Shown here piece after piece: positions 52,516 through 60,672 of a stretch of 64,000 bases of DNA (positions are counted from its first letter, which is position 1; every line of letters starts with the position of its first letter). Source of the stretch: Phaeobacter italicus (GTDB lineage Bacteria; Pseudomonadota; Alphaproteobacteria; Rhodobacterales; Rhodobacteraceae); assembly GCF_001258055.1 (NCBI RefSeq), contig NZ_CVRM01000034.1, forward strand, positions 99,073 through 163,072, in the 5' to 3' direction. The translations under genes were made by a program, and so were the position numbers. The notes beneath the pieces are model-generated. The model had not been told where the DNA came from. It ran no database searches and saw only the letters and a list, made by a program, of their open reading frames with translations.

Positions 52516-53376
52516 ATGTCTGAGACAGTTTTTTCGGTAAAAAGGCCGCGCAAGCTGCGCTCAGGCGTGGTTTTCGCGTCTCCGCACAGTGGTTCGGACT
52601 ACAGCGATGCGTTTCTGGCCCAGACGATTCTGGATCCGCTTCAGCTGCGCAGTTCAGAAGATGCCTTTGTACACGAACTTTTCCAGGCCGCGCCGCGATT
52701 CGGGATGCCGCTGCTGATGGCAAAGGCTCCGCGCGCCTATGTGGATCTCAATCGATCGATAGAGGAGCTTGATCCCGCGCTTATCGACGGGGTGGTGAAA
52801 CGGGGGCAAAATCCCCGTGTGGCCTCTGGGCTGGGCGTGATACCTCGTGTCGTGGCTCATGGTCGCGCAATCTATTGCGGGAAGCTGAGCCAGACAGAGG
52901 CTCATCGCAGAATTGACACCCATTGGCGTCCCTATCACGCTGCTTTGCAGAATCTTCTGGATCAGGCCCGTGTCGAGTTCGGTCAGGCGGTACTGATCGA
53001 TTGCCACTCCATGCCGCACGAGGCGATCGCCACGTCTGGCCGCCGGATTGGGGGGCTGCCGGATGTGGTCCTTGGAGATCGATTTGGCGCTGCATCCAGC
53101 GCAGAGATCATCGACAGGGTCGAGGCGGCTTTTGTGTCCGCCGGGCTGAAGGTCGCCCGCAATGCGCCATTTGCGGGGGCCTATATCACCCAGGCCTATG
53201 GTCGGCCAACGCGGGGGCAGCACGCCATTCAGGTCGAAATCGACCGAAGTCTCTATATGGATGAAGCTCGAATTGAGAAAACGGCGAACTTTGAGCCCCT
53301 GCGCAAGGTTCTGACCGATGTGGTCGCTGAGATCTCGCAACTCCGATTTGATCGGATCGCCCTGGCCGCCGAATAG
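52516..53376 (+). CDS. N-formylglutamate amidohydrolase family protein
   Basis: A 286-residue soluble hydrolase of the FGase family, which releases formate from N-formylglutamate at the end of one histidine-degradation branch. Features are ASPHSGSDY near the N terminus (metal His), the APRAYVDLNRS motif, LIDCHSMPHEA and GDRFG. No other histidine-degradation gene is in the window, so the true substrate may differ. Convergent with dinB with a 2-bp gap. Confidence 0.88.
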   Translation: MSETVFSVKRPRKLRSGVVFASPHSGSDYSDAFLAQTILDPLQLRSSEDAFVHELFQAAPRFGMPLLMAKAPRAYVDLNRSIEELDPALIDGVVKRGQNPRVASGLGVIPRVVAHGRAIYCGKLSQTEAHRRIDTHWRPYHAALQNLLDQARVEFGQAVLIDCHSMPHEAIATSGRRIGGLPDVVLGDRFGAASSAEIIDRVEAAFVSAGLKVARNAPFAGAYITQAYGRPTRGQHAIQVEIDRSLYMDEARIEKTANFEPLRKVLTDVVAEISQLRFDRIALAAE

Positions 53377-53378
53377 GT

Positions 53379-54722
53379 TTACCGCAGGGCGCGCCCTTTC
53401 TGGATGGCGGCATCGCCGAATTTTTGGCGAATGGCATCTGTGGCGCGTTCGGCCTTTGCCCGCTGGACGGCCTGAGGGTCCAGCAGATCCCCTGTGATGT
53501 CTGCCTGCGTTTCTGGCACGAGCTCTGAAATCCCGCAGCCAAGCAAACGGTATGGTCCCTCGTCTCCGACTTGATCAAGCAGGCTGCGGGCAGTTCTGTA
53601 GATCGTGTCTGCAATCTGGGTGGCATCCCGCAAAGACTGGCGCCGTGTGAGGCTGCTGTGATTGGCGCGTTTCAACTTGAGTGTGACAACACGGCCAGCG
53701 AGCTGCTTTGCCTTGGCCCTGTCCGAGACTTTTTCCGCAAGGCGCCAGAGGTGCCCGTCCAATACCTCCATATTGGCTGTGTCTTCGTTGAAGGTGGTTT
53801 CCTTGGAGATGGATTTCACTGGTGCATTTGCCGATACACGCCTGCGATCCTGGCCCCGCGCGAGGTGATAGAGCCGCTCCCCCATCGAGCCAAACCGGGC
53901 GGTCAGATCAATGAGCTCCCAGCGCAGCAGGTCGGAGAAATGGCGAATCCCTGCCTTTTCGAGAGAGGCCTGGGCAGCGGGACCGATGCCCCAGATCATG
54001 CGAACGGGTTTGTCATGCAGAAAGTCAGCGGTCTCGGCAGCCCCGATGACTGAAAATCCACGTGGTTTGTCGAGGTCGGACGCCACCTTTGCCAGGAACT
54101 TGTTGTGCGACAGCCCGATAGAGCCTGTGACCCCCAGTTCATCTTTCATCCGCTTCACAAGGCGGGTCAGCATCACCGCGGGCGGAGCCCCGTGAAGCCG
54201 TTGCGTCCCACTCAGGTCCATAAAGGCCTCATCCAGTGAGAGGGGCTCAACATCGGGGGTCAGCTCGTCCATCATTGCGCGGATTTTGTGGCTTACATCG
54301 ACGTAGACATCCATCCGCGGTTTGATCACCACCGCATCCGGACACAGCTTGAGCGCCTGAAACATTGGCATGGCTGAGCGAACACCACGAATGCGGGCCA
54401 CATAGCAGGCTGTTGAAACCACGCCGCGGCGGCCGCCTCCGATGATCACCGGCTTATCTGCCAGTTCGGGATTGTCGCGTTTCTCGACGCTTGCATAGAA
54501 AGCGTCGCAATCCATGTGAGCAATCGACAGCGAGAAAAGCTCGCTATGGGCCTTAATCCGAGGGCTTTGGCATTTGGGACAACGGCGCGCGACGGGGGCC
54601 TTGCCACCTTTTGGTTTCATCACGCCATAGGACAGACATTCCCGGCACAGCACCTGCAAAGGAACAGGCGGCTGCTCCTCTGACGGGTCAATATGGGGGT
54701 GTGTCGTCTCAGGGTCTGTCAT
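53379..54722 (-). CDS. dinB: DNA polymerase IV (Y family) with N-terminal zinc ribbon
   Basis: A 447-residue translesion polymerase. The Y-family core shows HMDCDAFYASVEKRDNP with metal-binding Asp, STACYVARIRGVRSAMPM, and the second acidic motif LSLDEAFMDLSGT; thumb and little-finger domains follow. Before the core are about 60 extra residues with CREC...CPKC (Cys pairs near residues 27-30 and 49-52), a probable zinc ribbon absent from E. coli DinB. Starts at 54722 and 54737 are both possible; neither has a clear ribosome-binding site. Confidence 0.92.
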   Translation of the reverse strand: MTDPETTHPHIDPSEEQPPVPLQVLCRECLSYGVMKPKGGKAPVARRCPKCQSPRIKAHSELFSLSIAHMDCDAFYASVEKRDNPELADKPVIIGGGRRGVVSTACYVARIRGVRSAMPMFQALKLCPDAVVIKPRMDVYVDVSHKIRAMMDELTPDVEPLSLDEAFMDLSGTQRLHGAPPAVMLTRLVKRMKDELGVTGSIGLSHNKFLAKVASDLDKPRGFSVIGAAETADFLHDKPVRMIWGIGPAAQASLEKAGIRHFSDLLRWELIDLTARFGSMGERLYHLARGQDRRRVSANAPVKSISKETTFNEDTANMEVLDGHLWRLAEKVSDRAKAKQLAGRVVTLKLKRANHSSLTRRQSLRDATQIADTIYRTARSLLDQVGDEGPYRLLGCGISELVPETQADITGDLLDPQAVQRAKAERATDAIRQKFGDAAIQKGRALR

Positions 54723-54822
54723 CGGGCAAAACAACATGTTCAGATGCGGGCGGGAATCGCGCGATCCGGGCAGAACAGCAAGTTATCCTCCGACGCGGCG
54801 AATGTCTTTAGGACGCATTCAA

Positions 54823-55272
54823 ATGACGACAGCTCAGATGACATTCAACGGTGCAAAACTGGCCTTGTTCGTCGGTCGGCGCCTTTTGGTGATCGAGCGG
54901 GATGATTTCGCCCATATTCCTTACCCTGGCCATTGGGATTTCCCCGGAGGCGGACGTGAAGGTCAGGAAACCCCGGAAGCCTGCGCCTTGCGCGAGACAC
55001 GGGAAGAAGTCGGGCTTGAGGTTGATGTGTCGGCAATCACATGGCGCCAAAGCTATGAACGGCGAAATGGCCGGGTTTGGTTCTTTGCTGCTCATCTGCC
55101 CGCGCAAAGGGAGCGTGACATCGTTCTGGGAGATGAGGGGCAGGGCTGGGCGCTGGTGACGCCGCAGTGGTACCTGGATCATCCCCTCGCGGTGCCCCAT
55201 TTCGCGGACTATCTAAGGCAGTATCTTGCACACGCCGATGGGCATGCGGGGCTGACACGGATCTGTCGCTGA
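54823..55272 (+). CDS. NUDIX hydrolase
   Basis: A 149-residue NUDIX protein. The full box GX5EX7REUXEEXGU is present (GGREGQETPEACALRETREEVGL). The N-terminal strand KLALFVGRRLLVIERDD and the PGHWDFPGGGRE loop are typical. Such enzymes hydrolyse nucleoside diphosphates linked to other groups; the substrate is open, but a damaged-nucleotide role would fit the divergent neighbour dinB. In-frame starts further upstream (54802, 54736) are less likely; the start is not certain. Confidence 0.87.
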   Translation: MTTAQMTFNGAKLALFVGRRLLVIERDDFAHIPYPGHWDFPGGGREGQETPEACALRETREEVGLEVDVSAITWRQSYERRNGRVWFFAAHLPAQRERDIVLGDEGQGWALVTPQWYLDHPLAVPHFADYLRQYLAHADGHAGLTRICR

Positions 55273-55281
55273 AAAGAAAGG

Positions 55282-55303
55282 CCCCCGCTGCTGAAAGCGG
55301 GGG
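55282..55303. terminator. Terminator after the NUDIX gene
   Basis: CCCCCGCT (55282-55289) pairs with AGCGGGGG (55296-55303), 9 bases past the NUDIX stop. The T-rich stretch is on the minus strand, so it may also end a leftward transcript from the gap. Confidence 0.6.
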
Positions 55304-55316
55304 AAGGTGACGAACC

Positions 55317-55376
55317 TCAGGAAGAGTTGGTCGTCTTGGGGAGTGTCTTGACCTCAGGGTCGGTCATTTCGTCCAT
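55317..55376 (-). CDS. Possible 19-codon ORF before a leftward terminator
   Basis: A minus-strand frame ATG (55376) to TGA (55317) encoding MDEMTDPEVKTLPKTTNSS. It ends 13 bases before a hairpin that is followed leftward by a T-rich stretch. No convincing ribosome-binding site is visible and I know no relative, so it may not be real. Confidence 0.2.
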   Translation of the reverse strand: MDEMTDPEVKTLPKTTNSS

Positions 55377-55497
55377 TTCTCAAAGCATGAGCGCAGGATT
55401 ATGTAATTCTGCTTTTGGGTGTGTGGTTTTGGGGGCACAGGACAATTCGGCGCAGCTGTAGCGGGCACCAAGAAAAGTTTCCTTTGGTTTTGGCAAG

Positions 55498-55512
55498 TTG
55501 ACCTAAGGTCAA
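55498..55512. promoter_or_regulatory. Perfect 15-bp palindrome in the NUDIX/pyrF gap
   Basis: TTGACCTAAGGTCAA: TTGACC and GGTCAA flank a central TAA. It looks like an operator of a dimeric regulator, but no annotated gene starts next to it. Confidence 0.4.
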
Positions 55513-55634
55513 TGTGTGTTTTTGGGGCCTGATATGCGGCTCTCTCTAGGTCTCTACCAAATTTTCTTTTTGCCTAATTATTGGGCGTTTTGATCAGGGG
55601 AGGCCCGTGAGGGTCATTTTGTCCGGTATTGAAA

Positions 55635-55666
55635 ATCCCCTGCCGTGGGCTTGGACGGCAGGGGAT
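55635..55666 (-). terminator. pyrF terminator
   Basis: ATCCCCTGCCGT and ACGGCAGGGGAT form a perfect 12-bp stem with an eight-base loop, 56 bases after pyrF; on the minus strand TTTT follows. Confidence 0.85.
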
Positions 55667-55722
55667 ATCGTGTTTTTGAAATTTTGGAGCAGCGCTAGAG
55701 CGATCTGCGCGGGGCTTCTGCC

Positions 55723-56424
55723 TTAGCGCGGCAGGGTGGCCAGAATATCCTGTGCTGCAGTGCGCGGCGACTGCGCGGCCCAGATCGGGCGGCCGACAAC
55801 GATATGGTCTGCGCCAGCTTCAAGAGCGCTTGCAGGGGTTGCGACCCGCTTCTGATCGCCAAGATCTGCACCTGTAGGGCGTACGCCTGGTGTTACGATC
55901 AGCTTGCCCGACGCTTCTGGCAGGGCGCGGATAAGCGCGGCTTCTTGCGGGCTTGCGATAACTCCATCGGCCCCGGCAGACAGGGCAAGGCCCGCGCGTT
56001 CCTGGACCAGATCCGGGATATCTCCTGCCTTGATCAGTCCCTCATCAAGGTCGCCCCGGTCGAGGGATGTCAGAATGGTCACACCGAGGATCTTGAGATC
56101 TGTGCCCGCTGCACCTTCTTTTGCGGCGCGCACCACATGCGGGTCACCGTGCACTGTTAGAAAATCGAGATCAAACTGAGCAAGGCCTCGCACAGCCGCC
56201 TCAATCGTTGCGCTGATGTCGAACAATTTCATGTCCAGAAAGATGCGCTTGCCATGTTCCTGTTTCAGTTCGTTTGCCAGCGCAAGCCCACCTCCTGTGA
56301 GCATGCCAAGGCCGATCTTGTAAAAGGATACGGCGTCTCCGAGATCTTCGGCCAGTTTCAAACCCGCGATGGCGTTGGGTACGTCCATTGCTACGATCAG
56401 GCGGTCATCGGCAAGCGTCGTCAT
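55723..56424 (-). CDS. pyrF: Orotidine 5'-phosphate decarboxylase
   Basis: Converts OMP to UMP, the last step of de novo UMP synthesis. The 233-residue protein has RLIVAMDVPN, the catalytic FLDMKLFDIS segment with the Asp-Lys-Asp network, TVHGDPHVVRAA, VTPGVRP and the phosphate-gripping HIVVGRPIW. The ATG at 56424 is preceded by AGGAG; the long upstream in-frame extension is not coding. Divergent from clpB. Confidence 0.96.
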   Translation of the reverse strand: MTTLADDRLIVAMDVPNAIAGLKLAEDLGDAVSFYKIGLGMLTGGGLALANELKQEHGKRIFLDMKLFDISATIEAAVRGLAQFDLDFLTVHGDPHVVRAAKEGAAGTDLKILGVTILTSLDRGDLDEGLIKAGDIPDLVQERAGLALSAGADGVIASPQEAALIRALPEASGKLIVTPGVRPTGADLGDQKRVATPASALEAGADHIVVGRPIWAAQSPRTAAQDILATLPR

Positions 56425-56599
56425 CAGAGATCTCCTACTGGGCTGGCATGGTCTGGGATTGCCAGTCTGCTTAGACCCGCCAGAGCAGGGAGGAAAGACC
56501 CAATTCTTGCAGTGCAGGTTCATCCATGCGGCTATCGTGCAGAAACGGGGAAGTTTGATCGAAGTCAGGGATTTGGTGACATATTTGCCGCATGGTGAT

Positions 56600-56629
56600 C
56601 TTGAAGAGACGCCAAGATCTCCCACATTT
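56600..56629 (+). promoter_or_regulatory. Candidate heat-shock (RpoH) promoter of clpB
   Basis: CTTGAAG (56600-56606) and CCCACATTT (56621-56629) are separated by 14 bases, close to the sigma-32 consensus CTTGAAA...CCCCATNT, about 80 bp before the clpB start. Heat-shock control of clpB is established in other bacteria. Confidence 0.55.
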
Positions 56630-56705
56630 GATGCGAGGCCCTGACCGGGACGTGCCGCAAAGCGGGCGTTGCCACTGAACGGGGCGCTTATAAAAGGAGA
56701 GCAAG

Positions 56706-59324
56706 ATGGACTTGAACAAGTTCACTGAACGGGCCCGTGGCTTTGTGCAGGCGGCCCAGACCATTGCGCGACGTGAAGATCATCAACGACTTATGCCAGA
56801 GCATCTGCTCAAGGCTCTCATGGATGATGATCAGGGGCTCGCGAGCAATCTGATTTCCCGTGCAGGCGGCACCCCGGCCCAAGTGGTTCAGGCGCTGGAT
56901 CTGTCTATGTCCAAACTGCCAAAGGTGCAGGGTGCGTCTGCTGACGTCTACCTTGACGGTCAGACCGCGAAGGTTTTGGACGAAGCGGCCAAGATCGCTG
57001 AAAAGGCTGGGGACAGCTTTGTTCCTGTAGAGCGGGTTTTGATGGCGCTCTGCATGGTGAAGTCCAAGGCAAAGGACGCCCTTGATGCAGGGGGTGTTTC
57101 AGCGCAGGCCCTGAACGAGGCGATCAATGACATTCGCAAGGGACGCAAGGCGGATAGCGCCAGCGCAGAAGATGGTTATGACGCCCTGAAAAAATACGCC
57201 CGAGACCTGACCGAAGCTGTTCGTGAGGGCAAGATTGACCCGATCATCGGCCGAGACGAGGAAATCCGCCGTGCGATGCAGGTGCTGAGCCGCCGCACCA
57301 AGAACAATCCGGTGCTGATTGGTGAGCCGGGTGTCGGTAAAACCGCAATCGCTGAAGGGATGGCTTTGCGCATCGTCAATGGGGATGTGCCTGAATCACT
57401 GCGCGACAAGCAGCTCTTGTCCCTGGATATGGGGGCCCTGATCGCGGGCGCGAAATACCGAGGTGAGTTCGAGGAACGTCTTAAGGCGGTCCTGACCGAG
57501 GTCACAGAGGCTGCGGGCGAGATCATTCTCTTTATTGATGAGATGCACACCCTTGTGGGCGCTGGTAAATCCGACGGTGCAATGGACGCGGCCAACCTGA
57601 TCAAACCTGCGCTTGCCCGGGGTGAACTGCACTGTATTGGTGCGACCACTTTGGATGAATATCGCAAATACGTCGAAAAAGATGCGGCTCTTGCGCGCCG
57701 GTTCCAACCCGTGTTGGTGAGCGAGCCGACAGTGGAAGACACCGTGTCCATCCTGCGTGGTATCAAGGAAAAATACGAGCTGCACCATGGCGTGCGCATC
57801 GCCGATGCTGCCCTTGTTGCCGCTGCGACCTTGTCGCACCGCTATATCACTGATCGGTTCCTGCCTGATAAGGCGATCGACCTCGTGGACGAGGCGGCCG
57901 CGCGTCTGCGAATGCAGGTGGACAGCAAACCCGAAGAACTGGATGCGCTGGATCGCCAGATTTTGCAGATGCAGATCGAGGAAGAGGCGCTGAAGCTTGA
58001 AGATGATGCCGCATCCAAAGACCGGCTCGAGACCCTGCAAAAGGAATTGTCTGACCTGCAGGAGCAATCCGCGGAAATGACAGCGCAATGGCAGTCTGAG
58101 CGCGATAAATTGGCCTCAGCCCGCGAGTTGAAAGAGCAGCTTGATCGGGCGCGCGCTGATCTGGACATTGCCAAGCGTGAGGGCAACCTCGCCCGCGCGG
58201 GGGAGCTGTCCTATGGCGTCATACCGGGATTGGAAAAGCAGCTGAGCGAGGCAGAAGCATCTGAACGCGACGGGCTGATGGTCGAAGAGGCGGTGCGCCC
58301 TGAGCAGATCGCAGGTGTGGTAGAGCGCTGGACCGGCATCCCGACCTCCAAGATGCTGGAGGGTGAGCGCGAGAAGCTGTTGCGGATGGAAGATGATCTG
58401 CATGGCCGTGTGATTGGTCAGGATGCGGCGGTGACCGCTGTTGCCAATGCAGTGCGTCGCGCCCGCGCTGGACTGAATGACGAGAACCGGCCACTTGGCT
58501 CGTTCCTCTTCCTTGGTCCGACCGGCGTCGGCAAGACAGAGCTTACCAAGGCGGTTGCCGAGTTCCTGTTCGACGATGACAGCGCGATGGTTCGCGTGGA
58601 CATGTCGGAGTTCATGGAGAAACATGCCGTGGCCCGGCTGATCGGCGCGCCTCCGGGTTATGTCGGCTATGATGAGGGTGGTGTTCTGACCGAAGCGGTC
58701 CGGCGCAAACCGTATCAGGTGGTTCTGTTCGACGAGGTCGAGAAGGCACATCCGGATGTCTTTAACGTGCTGCTGCAGGTTTTGGATGACGGTGTGCTGA
58801 CAGACGGGCAGGGCCGGACGGTCGACTTTAAGCAGACGCTTATTATCCTGACGTCGAACCTCGGTGCGCAGGCCCTTAGCCAGTTGCCCGATGGTGCGGA
58901 TGCCGCGGATGCCAAGCGCGATGTGATGGATGCCGTCCGCGCACATTTCAGGCCGGAGTTCCTGAACCGTCTTGATGAGACGATCATCTTTGACCGGTTG
59001 GGGCGCAAGGACATGGATGGCATCGTGGAGCTGCAGCTAGCCCGGCTTGAGAAACGGCTGGTTGGTCGCAAGATCGCGCTGCAACTGGACGATGGCGCGA
59101 AAACTTGGCTGGCTGATGAGGGCTATGATCCTGTCTTTGGTGCGCGGCCGTTGAAGCGGGTCATCCAGCGCGCGCTGCAGAACCCCCTTGCCGAGATGTT
59201 GCTTGCCGGGGATATCCGCGATGGTGACACCGTACCGGTGTCAGCCGGGGCCGAGGGGCTCATCATTGGCGATCGCATCGGAACGACGGACCGGCCGCGA
59301 CCGGATGATGCAGTGGTGCATTGA
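56706..59324 (+). CDS. clpB: ATP-dependent disaggregase ClpB
   Basis: A hexameric AAA+ chaperone that pulls proteins out of aggregates together with DnaK. The 872-residue protein has the N domain, Walker A1 GEPGVGKTA with Walker B1 [10 protein letters not shown], a coiled-coil middle domain (about 410-530, rich in Glu/Lys/Leu) and the second ring with GPTGVGKTE and [15 protein letters not shown]. The C-terminal AAA lid contains [30 protein letters not shown] precedes the start and a heat-shock-like promoter lies upstream. Confidence 0.98.
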   Translation: MDLNKFTERARGFVQAAQTIARREDHQRLMPEHLLKALMDDDQGLASNLISRAGGTPAQVVQALDLSMSKLPKVQGASADVYLDGQTAKVLDEAAKIAEKAGDSFVPVERVLMALCMVKSKAKDALDAGGVSAQALNEAINDIRKGRKADSASAEDGYDALKKYARDLTEAVREGKIDPIIGRDEEIRRAMQVLSRRTKNNPVLIGEPGVGKTAIAEGMALRIVNGDVPESLRDKQLLSLDMGALIAGAKYRGEFEERLKAVLTEVTEAAGEIILFIDEMHTLVGAGKSDGAMDAANLIKPALARGELHCIGATTLDEYRKYVEKDAALARRFQPVLVSEPTVEDTVSILRGIKEKYELHHGVRIADAALVAAATLSHRYITDRFLPDKAIDLVDEAAARLRMQVDSKPEELDALDRQILQMQIEEEALKLEDDAASKDRLETLQKELSDLQEQSAEMTAQWQSERDKLASARELKEQLDRARADLDIAKREGNLARAGELSYGVIPGLEKQLSEAEASERDGLMVEEAVRPEQIAGVVERWTGIPTSKMLEGEREKLLRMEDDLHGRVIGQDAAVTAVANAVRRARAGLNDENRPLGSFLFLGPTGVGKTELTKAVAEFLFDDDSAMVRVDMSEFMEKHAVARLIGAPPGYVGYDEGGVLTEAVRRKPYQVVLFDEVEKAHPDVFNVLLQVLDDGVLTDGQGRTVDFKQTLIILTSNLGAQALSQLPDGADAADAKRDVMDAVRAHFRPEFLNRLDETIIFDRLGRKDMDGIVELQLARLEKRLVGRKIALQLDDGAKTWLADEGYDPVFGARPLKRVIQRALQNPLAEMLLAGDIRDGDTVPVSAGAEGLIIGDRIGTTDRPRPDDAVVH

Positions 59325-59364
59325 CGTGCTGCCCGGCTGAAGCCGGCCTGAAGTGAGAAATTAT

Positions 59365-59393
59365 AAAGGCCCGCTCTTTCTTGCGGGCCTTTT
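59365..59393. terminator. clpB terminator (bidirectional)
   Basis: AAAGGCCCGC pairs with GCGGGCCTTT around an eight-base loop, 40 bases past clpB, with T-runs following; it also lies 56 bases past the stop of the opposing lipoprotein gene. Confidence 0.85.
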
Positions 59394-59448
59394 GCATTTT
59401 TCCACTGGTGTGGGATCTGCCGTTGTCGGCGTCTTGTGCGACGCAGGC

Positions 59449-60006
59449 TCAGCCCTCTGACGCCAGCCGCCTTTCGTGTTTGCGTCGCAAAACTGTCATG
59501 CGGGGTTCCCAGTCATAACGTGGGTCTGCGCGGGTCGGCGACCAATACAGATCGCCGGCGTCGCGCCAGGGGTCGATGATGATCCCATTATATATGTCGC
59601 CACCAACGGGCGCGATCACCGCAGAGCTGTGTTCAATGCGAAAGCTGTTGCGTGGTTCTGCGATAGCGCGCAGCACAGTCAAGGTCGTGAACCCCTCCTG
59701 CGACAGTCGTCTTTGCATGTCCTCGGCATAGTGTTTGCAAAGCCCACGCTGTTTGACGCCGCTGTTGACCAGTGTGTTGTGCAAAATGGCAGAGGTCGTC
59801 ACCCCATAGGATGTGGCCAGATCTGTTGAATGCGCAAAGGCCAGCGCAGCGGCGCGGCGGGCCTCGTCCGGGTCAATACCCGGCCCCATCTGCTGCAGCG
59901 CGTCCGCCAGTTGCGAGACCTCACCGTCTTCGGGCGGGGGCGATGCGGTACAGGCGCTCAGGAAAGATGCTGCCAGCAGAAGGCCTGCAACCAGATGCTT
60001 TATCAT
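59449..60006 (-). CDS. Lipoprotein with possible transglutaminase/papain-like Cys-His-Asp pattern
   Basis: A 185-residue lipoprotein: signal peptide MIKHLVAGLLLAASFLSAC with Cys19 as lipidation site. The mature part has a helical region (VSQLADALQQMGPGIDPDEARRAA) and then GLCKHYAEDM, IEHSSAVI and IIIDPWRDAG in that order. Cys, His and Asp in this spacing recall transglutaminase-like cysteine hydrolases; this is my inference, not a recognised family assignment. The start at 60006 fits the lipobox; the longer in-frame start at 60105 does not. Confidence 0.72.
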   Translation of the reverse strand: MIKHLVAGLLLAASFLSACTASPPPEDGEVSQLADALQQMGPGIDPDEARRAAALAFAHSTDLATSYGVTTSAILHNTLVNSGVKQRGLCKHYAEDMQRRLSQEGFTTLTVLRAIAEPRNSFRIEHSSAVIAPVGGDIYNGIIIDPWRDAGDLYWSPTRADPRYDWEPRMTVLRRKHERRLASEG

Positions 60007-60070
60007 GAATGTGTCCCGATCCGTATTTGCGGGGACTATAGCAAAAGGTCGCGAAGGATCTGAGGGGAAA

Positions 60071-60556
60071 TTACTCCTCGATGGCCTCCAGCACGATTTC
60101 ATCAAGCAGGGATTGGATCACCTGCATCTCTCCCTCTGGGAACGCGCGAAAGCCAATCGTCACGCTGTCAGCGCCGGGGACCTGGGCGACAAAAATGTCA
60201 TAGGGGCAGAACGCGATATTCATCGGATTGGCTTCCATCACTTCGCGCGACAAGCGGGCAGAGCAGAAGGAATAAACCTTGGCCTGCTCGAACAGCACAA
60301 TGTCAGAGCCGACATCCTCGCGCGTGCGTTCCAGCATGTCACCAACGTGACTGGTATGATCCACCAGAAGCCCACGGTCGGTGATTGCATTTTCCAGACC
60401 AAAGGTCACATCATCAAATGACAGAGTTGTCTGATAGCTGACGATTTGGTCCTCTTCTCCGGCTGCTGCGGGGATTGGGGCCATCGCAAGACAGGAAATG
60501 ACTACGGCTAGGAACGCGGGCGCACGGGCAGACTTCAAACGGTTTCTGGCAAACAT
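60071..60556 (-). CDS. DUF302 family exported protein
   Basis: A 161-residue protein with a signal peptide (cut near PIPAAAG). The rest is a DUF302-like domain: SYQTTLSFDDVTFGLENAIT, VDHTSHVGDML, FCSARLSREVMEANPMNIAFCPY and a C-terminal acidic end. DUF302 proteins form small alpha/beta dimers; no function is established. Two cysteines around the MNIAF segment could pair. It is 64 bases upstream of the lipoprotein gene on the same strand, so the two may be co-transcribed. Confidence 0.82.
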   Translation of the reverse strand: MFARNRLKSARAPAFLAVVISCLAMAPIPAAAGEEDQIVSYQTTLSFDDVTFGLENAITDRGLLVDHTSHVGDMLERTREDVGSDIVLFEQAKVYSFCSARLSREVMEANPMNIAFCPYDIFVAQVPGADSVTIGFRAFPEGEMQVIQSLLDEIVLEAIEE

Positions 60557-60672
60557 GGATATTCTCCCATTGTGAACAAAGGTGACTTGCCCGCTGACCG
60601 GATTACGGCAAGCTTGTTAGGGGCGGACAGGCCGATGGGCCGCGCGTTCCATAGATATATAGGAGTTTTTGC

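Larger units (their letters stand above)
55273..55722. other. 450-bp gap between NUDIX gene and pyrF
   Basis: No well-supported gene. It contains two terminators (55282-55303 and 55635-55666), a doubtful 19-codon ORF, a perfect 15-bp palindrome, and a stretch from about 55380 to 55610 that is visibly poorer in G+C than its surroundings with several T- and A-runs. That composition would suit a small RNA or promoter region, which cannot be settled by eye. Confidence 0.5.

Noticed and set aside
52516..53376. Linking the N-formylglutamate amidohydrolase gene to a hut operon
   Set aside because: No hutU, hutH, hutI or hutF gene is in the window, so the pathway cannot be claimed.
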